A stretch of DNA of 64,000 bases from NCBI GenBank assembly GCA_963715285.1, contig CAVQRU010000038.1, positions 124,001 to 188,000 on the forward strand. Reading direction: 5' to 3'. Below are positions 1-8,979 of the stretch, in pieces. Under the pieces are notes generated by a model. It was not told the origin of the DNA, ran no database searches, and saw only the letters and a program-made list of their open reading frames with translations. This DNA comes from Sva-07 sp963715285. Lineage in GTDB: Bacteria > Actinomycetota > Acidimicrobiia > Acidimicrobiales > Ilumatobacteraceae. Position 1 is the first letter of the stretch; each line of letters begins with the position of its first letter. The position numbers and the translations under genes are program-made.

Positions 1-603
1 CGCTTGGACCAGGCGTTCGACGAGCTCCGTGCCGCCGGCGCCGAGATCGTCGACGTCGAGGTGCCGGCGTTCGGCTACGGCCTCACCGCCTACTACCTGA
101 TCGCCCCTGCCGAGGCGTCGAGCAATCTCGCCCGGTACGACGGCGTGCGCTTCGGCCACCGGGTGGACGCACCCGACACCAACGCGATGTACATGGCCAC
201 GCGAACCGAGGGGTTCGGCGCGGAGGTGAAGCGTCGCATCATGTTGGGCACCTACGCCTTGTCCGCCGGCTACTACGACGCGTACTACGGCCGGGCGCTC
301 AAGGTGCGCCGTCGCATCGCCGACGACTTCGCCGCCGCGTACGAGCGCGCCGACGTGCTGCTGACCCCGGCATCTCCCACGGTGGCGTTCCACCTCGGCG
401 ACAAGACGTCCGATCCGATGTCGATGTACCTGTGCGACACGTACACGATTCCGTCGAACCTCACCGGTGACCCGGGCATGAGCGTGCCGTTCGGCACCGG
501 CGACGACGGTTTGCCGGTCGGCATCCAGGTGCTCGCGCCGGCATTGCAGGAGGCCACGATGTTCCGGACCGCCGCCGAACTCGAACGGAGGGCACCGCAA
601 TGA
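1..603 (+). CDS. gatA: Glutamyl-tRNA(Gln)/aspartyl-tRNA(Asn) amidotransferase subunit A, C-terminal part
   Basis: This is the last 200 residues of an amidase-signature protein; the reading frame is open at the window edge, so the start and the Ser-cis-Ser-Lys catalytic residues lie outside. GatA releases ammonia from glutamine for transamidation of mischarged Glu-tRNA(Gln) or Asp-tRNA(Asn) in the cytosol. The visible part holds the typical GatA end: an L-L-T-P-A-S-P-T segment (about residues 119-126 of the fragment), a Y-T-I-P-S-N-L-T-G-D-P segment and a G-L-P-V-G-I-Q-V-L-A-P strand. The TGA stop overlaps the gatB ATG (ATGA), as expected for a gatCAB operon. A generic amidase is possible from this fragment alone, but the gatB overlap makes GatA very likely. 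Confidence 0.95.
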   Translation, partial: RLDQAFDELRAAGAEIVDVEVPAFGYGLTAYYLIAPAEASSNLARYDGVRFGHRVDAPDTNAMYMATRTEGFGAEVKRRIMLGTYALSAGYYDAYYGRALKVRRRIADDFAAAYERADVLLTPASPTVAFHLGDKTSDPMSMYLCDTYTIPSNLTGDPGMSVPFGTGDDGLPVGIQVLAPALQEATMFRTAAELERRAPQ

Positions 604-2081
604 GCGACGCCGTCACCACCGACGGAACGGCTGCAGCGACGACCGAGACGGTGTGGAGCTCCAACGGCTGGGAGATGGTCGTGGGCCTGGAGGTCCATGT
701 CGAACTCGCCACCCGAACCAAGCTGTTCTCGGCCTCGCCGAACCGCTTCGGTGACGAGCCCAACACCCACATCGACCCGGTCACCCTGGGGCTCCCGGGT
801 GCCCTGCCCGTGCTCAACCGTCAGGCGGTCGAACTCGCGATGCGTCTCGGTCTGGCCCTCAACTGCACCGTGCAGCGCTCGACGTTCGCGCGGAAGAACT
901 ACTTCTATCCGGACATGCCGAAGGCGTACCAGATCAGCCAGTACGACGAACCGATCTGCATCGACGGGTGGCTCGACCTGCCCGACGGCACCCGGGTGGG
1001 CATCGAACGGGCGCATCTCGAGGAGGACACCGGCAAGTCCACACACGTCGGCGGCACCGGTGGCCGCATCCACGGCAGCGACCACTCGCTGATCGACTTC
1101 AACCGTGCCGGCGTGCCGCTCGTGGAGATCGTCAGCCGGCCCGACATCCGCAACCCCGAGCAGGCGAAGGCGTACGTGAGCGAACTCCGTGCGATCCTCG
1201 TCGCGGTCGGCGCGTCCGACGCCAAGATGGAGGAGGGGTCGATGCGCGTCGACGCCAACGTCAGCGTTCGGCGTCCGGGAGCCGAGTTCGGCACGCGCTG
1301 CGAGATCAAGAACGTCAACTCCGTCCGATCCGTCGGCCGTGCGATCGAGTACGAGGCGCAGCGCCAGATCGGCATGTTGGAGGCGGGCGAGCCGATCCGC
1401 CAGGAGACCCGCCACTGGGACGAGACCGACGGCCGCACGCACACGCTGCGGTCGAAGGAGGACGCCGACGACTACCGCTACTTCCAGGAGCCCGACCTCG
1501 TGGTGGTCGATCCCGACCCCGAGTGGATCGAACGGGTCCGGTCGTCGCTGCCGGTGTTGCCCGCAGCGCGACGAACCCGCCTCGCCGAAGCCACCGGTCA
1601 AGCGCCCGACGCCGAGGCGGTGCTCGTCGTCACCGATCGCCACCAGGATGGCTACGTGCTCGCCGTCACCGAGGCGGGGGGTGACGCAGGACGAGCCCTC
1701 GTCCACGTCAAGGAGGCGTTCGCCGAAGAAGGGGAGCGTCCCTCGGTGCCCGCCGCCGACCTGGCCGTGCTCACGCGCATGGAGGTCGCAGGCGAACTGA
1801 CGGCGACCCAGGCGAAGCAGGTCCTCGCGGAGCTGGTCGACCACGGTGGCGGCGATCCCAGGGCGATCGCGGCGGCGAAGGGGTTCGAGGCAATGGACAG
1901 CTCCGAACTCGAGGCGATGGTCGATGCGGCGATCGCGGCGCAGCCCGACGCGTGGGCGAAGTTCTGCGCAGGCGAGGGCAAGGCGATGGGTGCACTCGTC
2001 GGCGCGGTGATGAAGGCGTCGAAGGGCCAGGCGGACGGCAAGGCCGTCACCGCGCTCCTCGAACAACGCCGCAACGTGTGA
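600..2081 (+). CDS. gatB: Aspartyl/glutamyl-tRNA amidotransferase subunit B
   Basis: GatB is the kinase and tRNA-binding subunit of GatCAB. It phosphorylates the mischarged aminoacyl group and uses ammonia from GatA to make Gln-tRNA(Gln) or Asn-tRNA(Asn). At 493 residues it has normal family length. The N-terminal G-L-E-V-H-V-E-L motif lies near residue 30, followed by the GatB catalytic cradle; the A-D-D-Y-R-Y-F-Q-E-P-D-L motif is in the middle, and a YqeY-like tail domain occupies about residues 340-490. The ATG at 600 overlaps the gatA stop by 4 bp, indicating translational coupling. About the first 20 residues are a Thr/Ala-rich extension before the conserved fold. Confidence 0.98.
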   Translation: MSDAVTTDGTAAATTETVWSSNGWEMVVGLEVHVELATRTKLFSASPNRFGDEPNTHIDPVTLGLPGALPVLNRQAVELAMRLGLALNCTVQRSTFARKNYFYPDMPKAYQISQYDEPICIDGWLDLPDGTRVGIERAHLEEDTGKSTHVGGTGGRIHGSDHSLIDFNRAGVPLVEIVSRPDIRNPEQAKAYVSELRAILVAVGASDAKMEEGSMRVDANVSVRRPGAEFGTRCEIKNVNSVRSVGRAIEYEAQRQIGMLEAGEPIRQETRHWDETDGRTHTLRSKEDADDYRYFQEPDLVVVDPDPEWIERVRSSLPVLPAARRTRLAEATGQAPDAEAVLVVTDRHQDGYVLAVTEAGGDAGRALVHVKEAFAEEGERPSVPAADLAVLTRMEVAGELTATQAKQVLAELVDHGGGDPRAIAAAKGFEAMDSSELEAMVDAAIAAQPDAWAKFCAGEGKAMGALVGAVMKASKGQADGKAVTALLEQRRNV

Positions 2082-2177
2082 TGTCGTCACCGTCGACTCG
2101 ACACGGCGTGCCGAGCTGACGGAGAACCAACCTTCGGCCCTGACCTTTCGACAGACGGTGAGTCAGCATCCTGTGTG

Positions 2178-2930
2178 ATGGACGAGCGTTCGACACTGAG
2201 GGGCCGGGTCGCCGTGGTGACCGGTGGGGGCCGCGGGATCGGCGAGGGCATTGCTCGCAGCCTCGCCCAGGCCGGTGCTGCGGTCGTGGTCGGGGCCCGG
2301 CGCTCGGCCGAGATCGAGTCGGTTGCGGCGTCGATCAACGACACCGGAGGACGTGCGCTCGCCGTGACGTCCGATGTCACGGATCAGTTCGCGCTCGGCA
2401 AACTCGCCACGGCGGCGGTCGAGGAGTTCGGACATCTGGACATCTGGGTGAACAACGCCGGTGGACTCGAGGTGTGCAAACCGCTCAGGGAGTTGACGCG
2501 CCGCGAGTGGGACGAGTGTCTCGCGGTCAACTTCACCGCGGTCTGGGACGGCTCGATGGCCGCGGTCGAGCAGATGCAGTGGGGCAGCATCATCAACATC
2601 TCGTCGTTGTCGGCGTTCGGCCCGCTGCCGAGGAGCGGCCACTATGCGGCGTGCAAGGCGGCCGTGAACTCGCTCACCCAGACCATGGCCCACGAGTTGG
2701 CGCCCGACATCCGTGTCAACGGCGTGGCACCCGGTCCGGTCGCGACCGAACAGCTCTTCGGAAGTCTCGACGCGAAGGGCCGAACGATCGAGGAGTTGAC
2801 CGCCCGCATGCCGCTCGGCATCGGTCACCCGCAGGACGTCGGCGAGGCCGTCGTCTACCTGGCATCCGATGCCGCCCGCTGGGTCACCGGGCAGACGCTG
2901 GTCATCTCGGGCGGCCTGTCGGTCTTCTGA
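2178..2930 (+). CDS. Short-chain dehydrogenase/reductase
   Basis: A classical SDR of 250 residues, an NAD(P)-dependent oxidoreductase in the cytosol with unknown substrate. The glycine-rich cofactor motif T-G-G-G-R-G-I-G is near residue 12, the N-N-A-G motif near residue 95, and the catalytic Tyr156-x3-Lys160 is intact (Y-A-A-C-K), preceded by the active-site serine (S-S-L-S). The C-terminal V-T-G-Q-T-L-V-I-S-G-G end is typical of FabG-like SDRs. A GTG at 2175 directly precedes the ATG at 2178, so the start is uncertain by one codon. The next gene, an acyl-CoA dehydrogenase, begins 37 bp downstream on the same strand. A shared fatty-acid or degradation role is an inference. Confidence 0.9.
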   Translation: MDERSTLRGRVAVVTGGGRGIGEGIARSLAQAGAAVVVGARRSAEIESVAASINDTGGRALAVTSDVTDQFALGKLATAAVEEFGHLDIWVNNAGGLEVCKPLRELTRREWDECLAVNFTAVWDGSMAAVEQMQWGSIINISSLSAFGPLPRSGHYAACKAAVNSLTQTMAHELAPDIRVNGVAPGPVATEQLFGSLDAKGRTIEELTARMPLGIGHPQDVGEAVVYLASDAARWVTGQTLVISGGLSVF

Positions 2931-2967
2931 CTCGTCCTTTCCGAGACCTCGTTGCGACACTCGCCCC

Positions 2968-4212
2968 ATGGACTTCGAGATTCCCGCCGACATCCAGGAC
3001 ACGCTCGATCAACTCGACGCGTTCATCGATGCCGAGATCAGGCCGCTCGAGCAGCAGGACGACAACGTGCGGTTCTTCGATCATCGTCGCGAGTGGGCGC
3101 GGACCGACTTCGACAACGACGGCGTTCCGCGGGCGGACTGGGAGGAGTTGCTCCGAGAGATGCGCCGGCGCGCCGACGCCGCCGGCTGGCTCCGCCTCGC
3201 GTTGCCCGCGGAGTTCGGCGGGCAGGACGCCAGCAACCTGAAGATGGCGATCATCCGCGAGCATCTGGCCCACAAGGGCCTCGGGTTGCACAACGACCTG
3301 CAGAACGAGTCCTCGATCGTCGGGAACTTCCCGACGGTGCTGATGATGCGCGACTTCGGCACCGAACAGCAGAAGGCCGACTGGATGCCCGGGTTCCTCG
3401 ACGGAACTCGCCGCCTCGCGTTCGGCCTCACCGAGCCGAACCACGGCAGCGACGCCACCTACATGGAGACCACCGCCGTCCGAGACGGCGACGAGTGGGT
3501 GATCAACGGCATGAAGCGATGGAACTCGGGTCTCCACCACGCCACCCACGACATCATCTTCGCCCGCACGTCCGGTGAGCCGGGGAGCCCCAAGGGGATC
3601 AGCGCCTTCCTCGTCCCGACGAACGCACCGGGGTTCCAGGTCGACTTCTTCTGGTGGACGTTCAACATGCCGACCGATCACGCCGAGGTGAGCCTCACCG
3701 ACGTGCGAGTCGGTGCCGACGCGTTGTTCGGCGAGGTCGACCGCGGGCTCGAACTCGCCCAGCACTTCGTGCACGAGAACAGGATCCGACAGGCGGCGTC
3801 GTCGCTCGGCGCGGCGCAGTACTGCATCGACGAGGCGGTGGCCTACGCCAACAGTCGCACGACCTGGGGCAAGAAGCTGTCGGTCAACCAGGGAATCCAG
3901 TTCCCGTTGGTCGAGCTGCACACCGAGGCGGCGATGCTGCGTCAGCTCGTCCGCTACACGGCCACGATGCTCGACGCGAAGCACCACATGGAGGTCACGC
4001 ACCTGGTGGCGATGTGCAACTACCGCGCCAATCGTCTGGCATGCGACGCCGCGGACCGGGCGATGCAGACGTGCGGTGGCGTCGGGTACTCCCGTCACAT
4101 GCCGTTCGAGCACATCTACCGCCACCACCGGCGCTACCGCATCACCGAGGGCTCCGAGGAGATCCAGATGCGCAAGGTCGGCCAGCACCTCTTCGGCTTC
4201 GGCCGGAAATGA
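2968..4212 (+). CDS. Acyl-CoA dehydrogenase family protein
   Basis: A flavoprotein of 414 residues in the acyl-CoA dehydrogenase fold. It would oxidise an acyl-CoA at the alpha-beta bond and pass electrons to electron-transfer flavoprotein. Seen directly: the FAD and substrate-binding strand F-G-L-T-E-P-N-H-G-S-D, the R-I-R-Q-A-A-S-S-L-G helix, a C-G-G-V-G-Y-S segment, and the C-terminal R-I-T-E-G-S-E-E-I-Q segment where the family's catalytic Glu often lies. The ATG at 2968 was chosen because the protein then begins at the family's usual N-terminal helical domain. Its TGA stop lies inside a perfect hairpin shared with the convergent antiporter gene. The acyl substrate cannot be deduced. Confidence 0.93.
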   Translation: MDFEIPADIQDTLDQLDAFIDAEIRPLEQQDDNVRFFDHRREWARTDFDNDGVPRADWEELLREMRRRADAAGWLRLALPAEFGGQDASNLKMAIIREHLAHKGLGLHNDLQNESSIVGNFPTVLMMRDFGTEQQKADWMPGFLDGTRRLAFGLTEPNHGSDATYMETTAVRDGDEWVINGMKRWNSGLHHATHDIIFARTSGEPGSPKGISAFLVPTNAPGFQVDFFWWTFNMPTDHAEVSLTDVRVGADALFGEVDRGLELAQHFVHENRIRQAASSLGAAQYCIDEAVAYANSRTTWGKKLSVNQGIQFPLVELHTEAAMLRQLVRYTATMLDAKHHMEVTHLVAMCNYRANRLACDAADRAMQTCGGVGYSRHMPFEHIYRHHRRYRITEGSEEIQMRKVGQHLFGFGRK

Positions 4213-4240
4213 GACGCGGGGTCTGACCCCGCGTCTCATT
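4208..4240. terminator. Bidirectional hairpin containing both stop codons
   Basis: A perfect 15-bp stem (left arm 4208-4222, right arm 4226-4240) with a 3-nt CTG loop. The TGA of the upstream plus-strand gene (4210-4212) and the TGA of the convergent minus-strand gene (4238-4236) both lie in the arms, so one element ends both genes. The core GGGGTCTGACCCC recurs at three other gene ends in this window. A terminator role is inferred; no T-run is present. Confidence 0.75.
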
Positions 4241-6095
4241 CGCGGGGGACGCCGGTGGGGTTGGTGTCTTCGCGGGCGGCGAGGTCGTCATCGAGCTGCT
4301 TGAGCAGTGATGGCGCCGTGAGTCCGATCACGTCCCCTTCGGTCGGCAGCGGGTCGTTGCGACAGAGGAACGCCATGCGTCCGTCGGCCACGCGCACCAT
4401 CGGGATGAACAGCTCGTCGTCGACGGCCGACACGATCAGGGGGCCGCTGTGTGCGCCGCGCATCTTCCAACCCTGGCGGGAGCGGTCGTCGAGGGTCGAG
4501 TAGCTGATGCCGTCGATGCCGATCAGCCGGCCGAGGTGTTCCTCGGGCACCGAGGAGTCGCCCGGTCTCCGCTTCGACGGCACCAACTGGAACACCTCCC
4601 GACGTCCGAAGACCCGAGCGAACCGTGCGGTCGCGAGTGAGTTGACCTCGTCGTTCGACGTGAATGCGAGCAGTCGACCGATGCCGCGCAGGTCGAGGTC
4701 GTGGCTCGCCTCCTCGGCGAGCACGCTCATCCGCCGGGCCGGCAACCCGACGGCGATCGCACGCGTGACGTTGTACGGGTCGGTGTCGACGAGCATCACC
4801 TTGACGTCCCGGTCCTGCAGTTCCTTTCCGAGCCCGCGCCCGACGGCATGCGCTCCGGCGATCAGCACGCCGTGGGCCTGGGCCTCTGCGAGCCCCAGCA
4901 ATCGCGCGGCCGGGCCAGCGAGGAACCCGTACACCACGATCGTGCCGATGATCACCAGGAACACGATCGGTACGATCTTTCCGGCGTCGGGGACGTTCTC
5001 CTCCTCGAGCCGGATCGCGAAGATCGCCGAGACTGCGGCCGCCACGATGCCGCGCGGCGCCATCGTCATGAGGAAGACACGTTCGCGCCAGTTGAGCGAT
5101 GTCCGCACTGACGACACCATCACCGAGATCGGCCGTGCGACCAGGACGAGCACCGCGAGGAACGCGATCGACGGGAGCAGCACGTCCTGCAGGGCGTCGG
5201 CGTCGATCCGTGCGGCCAACAGGATGAACAGCACGGAGATCAGCAGTGTCCGCAGACTCTCGTTGAACTCGAGGACCTGACGGATCGTCGAGCTCTCACG
5301 TCTGGCGAGGTACATCCCGAGCACGGTCACTGCGAGCAGACCCGCCTCCTCCTGCACTTCGTTGGCGGCGACGAACGACGCGACGACGAACGCGAAGGTG
5401 ACGGGAATCGCCAGTTGGTCGGGGATCAGGAACCGTCTCAGCGCCGTGTCGAGTACGAAGGCCGCCGCGAGGCCGAACCCCGCACCCGCGATGATCGTGA
5501 GTGCGAGCACACCGATCAGCTTCGACACCGCTTCGTCGGGCGCGTCGGTGACGACGATCTCGAAGGCCAGGAGTGCGCCGGTCGCGCCGATCGGGTCGAT
5601 CAGGACGCCTTCCGCCCGCAGGATCGGTCCGGTCGTCCCGGTCGGACGCACGAACCGGAGCAATGGTCCGATCACCGTCGGGCCGGTGACCACGAGCACG
5701 GCGCCCAGGACGAGCGAGGCCTGGTTCGAGATCCCGAAGATCTCTCGTGCGCTGAACCAGGCGACGAGGAACGTGGCGATCGCGCCGACACTGATCAACC
5801 GGCGCACCACGATGCCGGTCGAGCGGAGTTCCCGCGGTGGCAGGTCGAGCCCACCCTCGAAGAGGATGACGGCGACCGCGAGCGACACCAAGGGGAACAA
5901 CGTGCCGCCCAGGAGCTCGTCGGGGTCGACGATCCCGGTGACGGGCCCGAGCACCAGTCCGGCGATCAGGAGGGCGATGATCGAGGGGATCTGGGTCCGC
6001 CACGCCAGCCATTGCGCGAGCATGCCCGCGCCGAGGATCAGCGCCAGCGTCGGTCCGATCGCGGACTCGCCCGCGGCCAGCAGGGTGGCGATCAC
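4236..6095 (-). CDS. CPA1-type cation/proton antiporter with C-terminal TrkA-N-like domain
   Basis: An inner-membrane protein of 619 residues that exchanges Na+ or K+ for protons. About 12 hydrophobic segments fill roughly residues 10-400, with the family's L-F-E-G-G-L-D-L segment near residue 80 and P-R-G-I-V-A-A-A-V-S near residue 345. The soluble tail (about 405-600) resembles a RCK/TrkA-N nucleotide-binding domain, but its glycine motif is degenerate (G-A-H-A-V-G). The tail probably gates transport by ligand binding. The gene converges on the acyl-CoA dehydrogenase and diverges, across 95 bp, from the hydrolase-OsmC gene. Na+ versus K+ specificity cannot be told. Confidence 0.9.
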   Translation of the reverse strand: MIATLLAAGESAIGPTLALILGAGMLAQWLAWRTQIPSIIALLIAGLVLGPVTGIVDPDELLGGTLFPLVSLAVAVILFEGGLDLPPRELRSTGIVVRRLISVGAIATFLVAWFSAREIFGISNQASLVLGAVLVVTGPTVIGPLLRFVRPTGTTGPILRAEGVLIDPIGATGALLAFEIVVTDAPDEAVSKLIGVLALTIIAGAGFGLAAAFVLDTALRRFLIPDQLAIPVTFAFVVASFVAANEVQEEAGLLAVTVLGMYLARRESSTIRQVLEFNESLRTLLISVLFILLAARIDADALQDVLLPSIAFLAVLVLVARPISVMVSSVRTSLNWRERVFLMTMAPRGIVAAAVSAIFAIRLEEENVPDAGKIVPIVFLVIIGTIVVYGFLAGPAARLLGLAEAQAHGVLIAGAHAVGRGLGKELQDRDVKVMLVDTDPYNVTRAIAVGLPARRMSVLAEEASHDLDLRGIGRLLAFTSNDEVNSLATARFARVFGRREVFQLVPSKRRPGDSSVPEEHLGRLIGIDGISYSTLDDRSRQGWKMRGAHSGPLIVSAVDDELFIPMVRVADGRMAFLCRNDPLPTEGDVIGLTAPSLLKQLDDDLAAREDTNPTGVPRE

Positions 6096-6190
6096 GGTCG
6101 GCCGGTTGACTGGTCGGCGGTGGCCATCCGGGGCGATGGTAGTGCGCTCGGCCGGGCGTGCCAGTCCTGGTGCCGGTACCGTCGTCGTTC

Positions 6191-7447
6191 ATGGGCGCCC
6201 GAATCGAACGGATCACCTTCCCCGGCAGTAGCGGCGCGGCGTTGGCGGCCAGGCTCGATCTGCCGGCAGGCCCTCCTCGGGCGTTCGCCCTCTTCGCGCA
6301 TTGCTTCACCTGCGGCAAGGACATCCATGCGGCATCGCGCATCGCGAATGCCCTCACCGATGTGGGCTTCGGGGTGCTCCGCTTCGACTTCACCGGCCTC
6401 GGCATGAGCGAGGGCGAGTTCGCCAACACGAACTTCACCTCGAACACCGAGGACCTGATCGCCGCAGCCGACTGGCTCCGGTCGGCCCACCGGGCGCCCC
6501 AGGTGCTGATCGGTCACTCCCTCGGTGGAGCGGCGGTGCTCGCCGTCGCCGGTTCGATCCCGGAAGTCCGCGCCGTCGCCACGATCGGTGCGCCGGCCAG
6601 CCCCGAGCACGTCACCGGCGTCTTCTCGTCGTCGCTCGACGAGATCGAGTCCACCGGGGTGGCCGACGTCCAGTTGGCCGGTCGTCCCTTCACCATCCGC
6701 AAACAGTTCCTCGACGATCTGCGCGACCACGTCGTCACCGAGCGGGTCGCGACGATGAAGCGAGCGCTGCTCGTGCTGCACTCGCCCGTCGACAACACCG
6801 TTGGCATCGACAACGCCGCAGAGATCTTCCTCGCCGCTCGTCATCCGAAGAACTTCGTCTCGCTCGACGGCGCCGACCATCTCCTGTCGGAGTACTCCGA
6901 CGCGGCCTTTGCCGCGTCGATGATCGGGGCCTTCGCGAACCGCTACATCGTCGACGAGAGCGGCGCCAGCGACCTCCCTCGTGCGACCGCGCCCGTCGTG
7001 GTCGCCGAGACCAGCCAAGGGGCGTTCCTCAACCATGTCGTCGTCGGCCGCCATCGCCTGCTCGCCGACGAGCCCGAGTCGGTCGGTGGCTACGACGCCG
7101 GGCCGTCGCCGTACGACTTCCTCGGCATCGCGCTGGGGGCCTGCACGTCGATGACGTTGCGGATGTATGCCGACCGCAAGGAGCTGCCGCTCGATCAGGT
7201 CAGTGTGGAGATCAGCCACGGCAAGGTCCACGCCGACGACTGCGCCGAGTGCGCCGACAACGAGCGGCTGGCCGGTCGCTCGGGAATGATCGATCGTTTC
7301 GAGCGTGTGCTGCACATCTCGGGCGACGACCTCACGGACGCCGATCGCGCCAAATTGCTGGCGATCGCCGACAAGTGCCCGGTCCATCGCACGCTCGAGT
7401 CGGCGAGCTCGATCGTGACCCGCCTCGCCGACCACGAGCACGGGTGA
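6191..7447 (+). CDS. Alpha/beta hydrolase-OsmC fusion protein
   Basis: A two-domain protein of 418 residues. Residues about 1-250 are an alpha/beta hydrolase with the nucleophile elbow G-H-S-L-G-G and a late D-G-A-D-H segment holding the His. Residues about 270-415 are an OsmC/Ohr-type domain with two conserved cysteines, in A-L-G-A-C-T-S and C-P-V-H-R-T-L. OsmC proteins reduce organic hydroperoxides, so the fusion likely links a hydrolase to peroxide or thiol chemistry. Such fusions are known as a bifunctional family. The ATG at 6191 was preferred over an earlier in-frame ATG at 6158, because the conserved strand starts just after it. Its stop overlaps the next gene's GTG. Confidence 0.9.
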   Translation: MGARIERITFPGSSGAALAARLDLPAGPPRAFALFAHCFTCGKDIHAASRIANALTDVGFGVLRFDFTGLGMSEGEFANTNFTSNTEDLIAAADWLRSAHRAPQVLIGHSLGGAAVLAVAGSIPEVRAVATIGAPASPEHVTGVFSSSLDEIESTGVADVQLAGRPFTIRKQFLDDLRDHVVTERVATMKRALLVLHSPVDNTVGIDNAAEIFLAARHPKNFVSLDGADHLLSEYSDAAFAASMIGAFANRYIVDESGASDLPRATAPVVVAETSQGAFLNHVVVGRHRLLADEPESVGGYDAGPSPYDFLGIALGACTSMTLRMYADRKELPLDQVSVEISHGKVHADDCAECADNERLAGRSGMIDRFERVLHISGDDLTDADRAKLLAIADKCPVHRTLESASSIVTRLADHEHG

Positions 7448-8004
7448 CCGAGGCGATGACCAGCTCGATGTCCGGTTCCGCTGCTCCACTCGACGGGCTG
7501 GTCGAGGAACTCCGTCGAGCGTGGGCCCACACCGACGCGCTGTGGCTCGATCTCGACGACGACCAGCTGCGGTGGCGCCCGAACGAGCACTCGAGCGCGA
7601 TCGGCTGGCACCTCGGCCACCAGGCCGCCGTCGCCCACTTCATGGTGCGCAATCTGCTCGCCGCCGAGCCGAGCCCGGACCCGGAACTCGATTCGTTGAT
7701 GGACAGCGCCACGCCGGAGCCGGATCGCGGCGATCTTCCCGACCGGGAGCGGTTGGGGAGATATCGCGCAGCGGTCGCCGATCGCGTGATCGTCCGCATC
7801 GACGCGATCCGTCTCGGCGAGGTGGGCGCTCCGGCGCAGCTGTCGGTGGTCGCGGCGGGCCTCGTCCGAGCATTGGTCAACCACGAGTACCAGCACGACC
7901 AGTGGATCGCCGAGGTGCGCTCTCGCGACCTCGGTGCGGCGGCGTCGCCCCCACCGGCGTCACCGGATCTCACCACCCTCGACGGTTACACCGTCCTGCG
8001 ATGA
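7444..8004 (+). CDS. DinB-family protein
   Basis: A helical-bundle protein of 186 residues of the DinB/YfiT-like superfamily, whose members are often metal-dependent thiol transferases. The G-W-H-L-G-H segment (near residue 50) and the C-terminal H-E-Y-Q-H-D-Q segment (near residue 150) provide the likely metal-binding histidines. The GTG start at 7444 overlaps the upstream TGA (GTGA); an in-frame ATG lies at 7456. Together with the upstream hydrolase-OsmC gene it probably forms a two-gene thiol or peroxide-related unit. The TGA stop lies inside the arm of a strong hairpin. The substrate is unknown. Confidence 0.8.
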   Translation: MTEAMTSSMSGSAAPLDGLVEELRRAWAHTDALWLDLDDDQLRWRPNEHSSAIGWHLGHQAAVAHFMVRNLLAAEPSPDPELDSLMDSATPEPDRGDLPDRERLGRYRAAVADRVIVRIDAIRLGEVGAPAQLSVVAAGLVRALVNHEYQHDQWIAEVRSRDLGAAASPPPASPDLTTLDGYTVLR

Positions 8005-8040
8005 GGTTCGCGACCGACGGTCGGCCCGGAACCTCATCGC
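7998..8040. terminator. Intergenic hairpin between convergent genes
   Basis: A perfect 12-bp inverted repeat (7998-8009 and 8029-8040, arm GCGATGAGGTTC) encloses a 19-nt loop that can itself pair (CCGA-CGG-TCGG). The DinB-family stop codon (8002-8004) is in the left arm, and the minus-strand yihY-like gene ends at 8065. Likely a bidirectional terminator; this is inferred from position and structure. Confidence 0.7.
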
Positions 8041-8064
8041 TGCAGGATGACGTGGCCACCGGGG

Positions 8065-8976
8065 TCAGGTGGATGCTGCCGAGTCGTTTTCGACGGTCGT
8101 CGACTCGGCCACCTGATCGGGTGGCTGCACGCTGATCAGCGAGCCGTCGCGGTACCGCACGATCGCCGCATTGAGTTCGGCGCTCATGATCGAGGCGATC
8201 GCGAGCAGGCTCAGCCACGTGATCAGTCCGAGCACGATCGCGAACTGACCGTAGGTGTCGCTGGAGTTCTCGATGATCCGTCGGGTGATGTCGGTGCCGA
8301 AGTGCTGGAGCAGCGTGTACAGCACACCGGCAGTGATCGCGCCCGGAAGCACGTCGCGCCAGGTCGGCGAGGCGGCCGTGAGGACGCGGTACATCAGCCC
8401 GAGCACTCCGATGTTGACGGCGACATTGGCCGCGGTCAGGACGAAGCGCCCCGCGTTCGGAAGGCCGGCCGAGTTGACGAGGGTGGCCAACGCGAGGCTC
8501 GCGATCTGGGCACCACCGACGATCACGATGCCGAGCAGTGCCCTCCCACGCTGAACGGGCAGCGACGCGCGATGGTCGACATCGACCTCCCAGACGTCGT
8601 CGAGCGCTGCCTGCAGTCCGGCGAACGCCTTGGTGGCACCCCAGAGGGCGCCGGCGAGCCCGATCACCAGGGCCCAGACGCTGCCGTTCAGCGACGCGGG
8701 GTCGTTCTGCAGCTGCTGGCCGAGGACGGGAATGTCGGCGAGCGCCCCGTCGATGATGCGTTGCTGGAGTTCCTCGTCGTCCTGCAGGACGAAGCCGAGG
8801 ATCGTGGTGGCGGCGAGCAGCAGCGGAAAGATCGAGACGAACCCGAAGAACGCGACCACGGAGGCGTTTCGCCCCGAGATGTGCCGTCGCCAACCGTCGA
8901 GCGTGTCGACGCCGATCTCGATCGACGGGTGGGTGGAGCGGAGCTCCATCATCCGGTCACTGGTGGTCCACGGCAT
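8065..8976 (-). CDS. YihY/BrkB-family inner-membrane protein
   Basis: An integral membrane protein of 303 residues of the YihY/UPF0761 family (once misassigned as RNase BN). The function is unsettled. Six or so hydrophobic segments are visible: around residues 40-62 (F-F-G-F-V-S-I-F-P-L), about 100-120, and several between 140 and 260, with the family-like W-G-A-T-K-A-F segment near residue 110. The cytoplasmic tail after about residue 270 is polar. It starts 3 bp after the stop of ung on the same strand, so the two are probably co-transcribed. A role in envelope or lipid transport is only a guess. Confidence 0.88.
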   Translation of the reverse strand: MPWTTSDRMMELRSTHPSIEIGVDTLDGWRRHISGRNASVVAFFGFVSIFPLLLAATTILGFVLQDDEELQQRIIDGALADIPVLGQQLQNDPASLNGSVWALVIGLAGALWGATKAFAGLQAALDDVWEVDVDHRASLPVQRGRALLGIVIVGGAQIASLALATLVNSAGLPNAGRFVLTAANVAVNIGVLGLMYRVLTAASPTWRDVLPGAITAGVLYTLLQHFGTDITRRIIENSSDTYGQFAIVLGLITWLSLLAIASIMSAELNAAIVRYRDGSLISVQPPDQVAESTTVENDSAAST

Positions 8977-8979
8977 GGG

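Noticed and set aside
285..2090. Long open frame on the minus strand opposite gatB
   Set aside because: It is antisense to an unmistakable gene, has no recognisable motif, and such frames are expected in GC-rich DNA.
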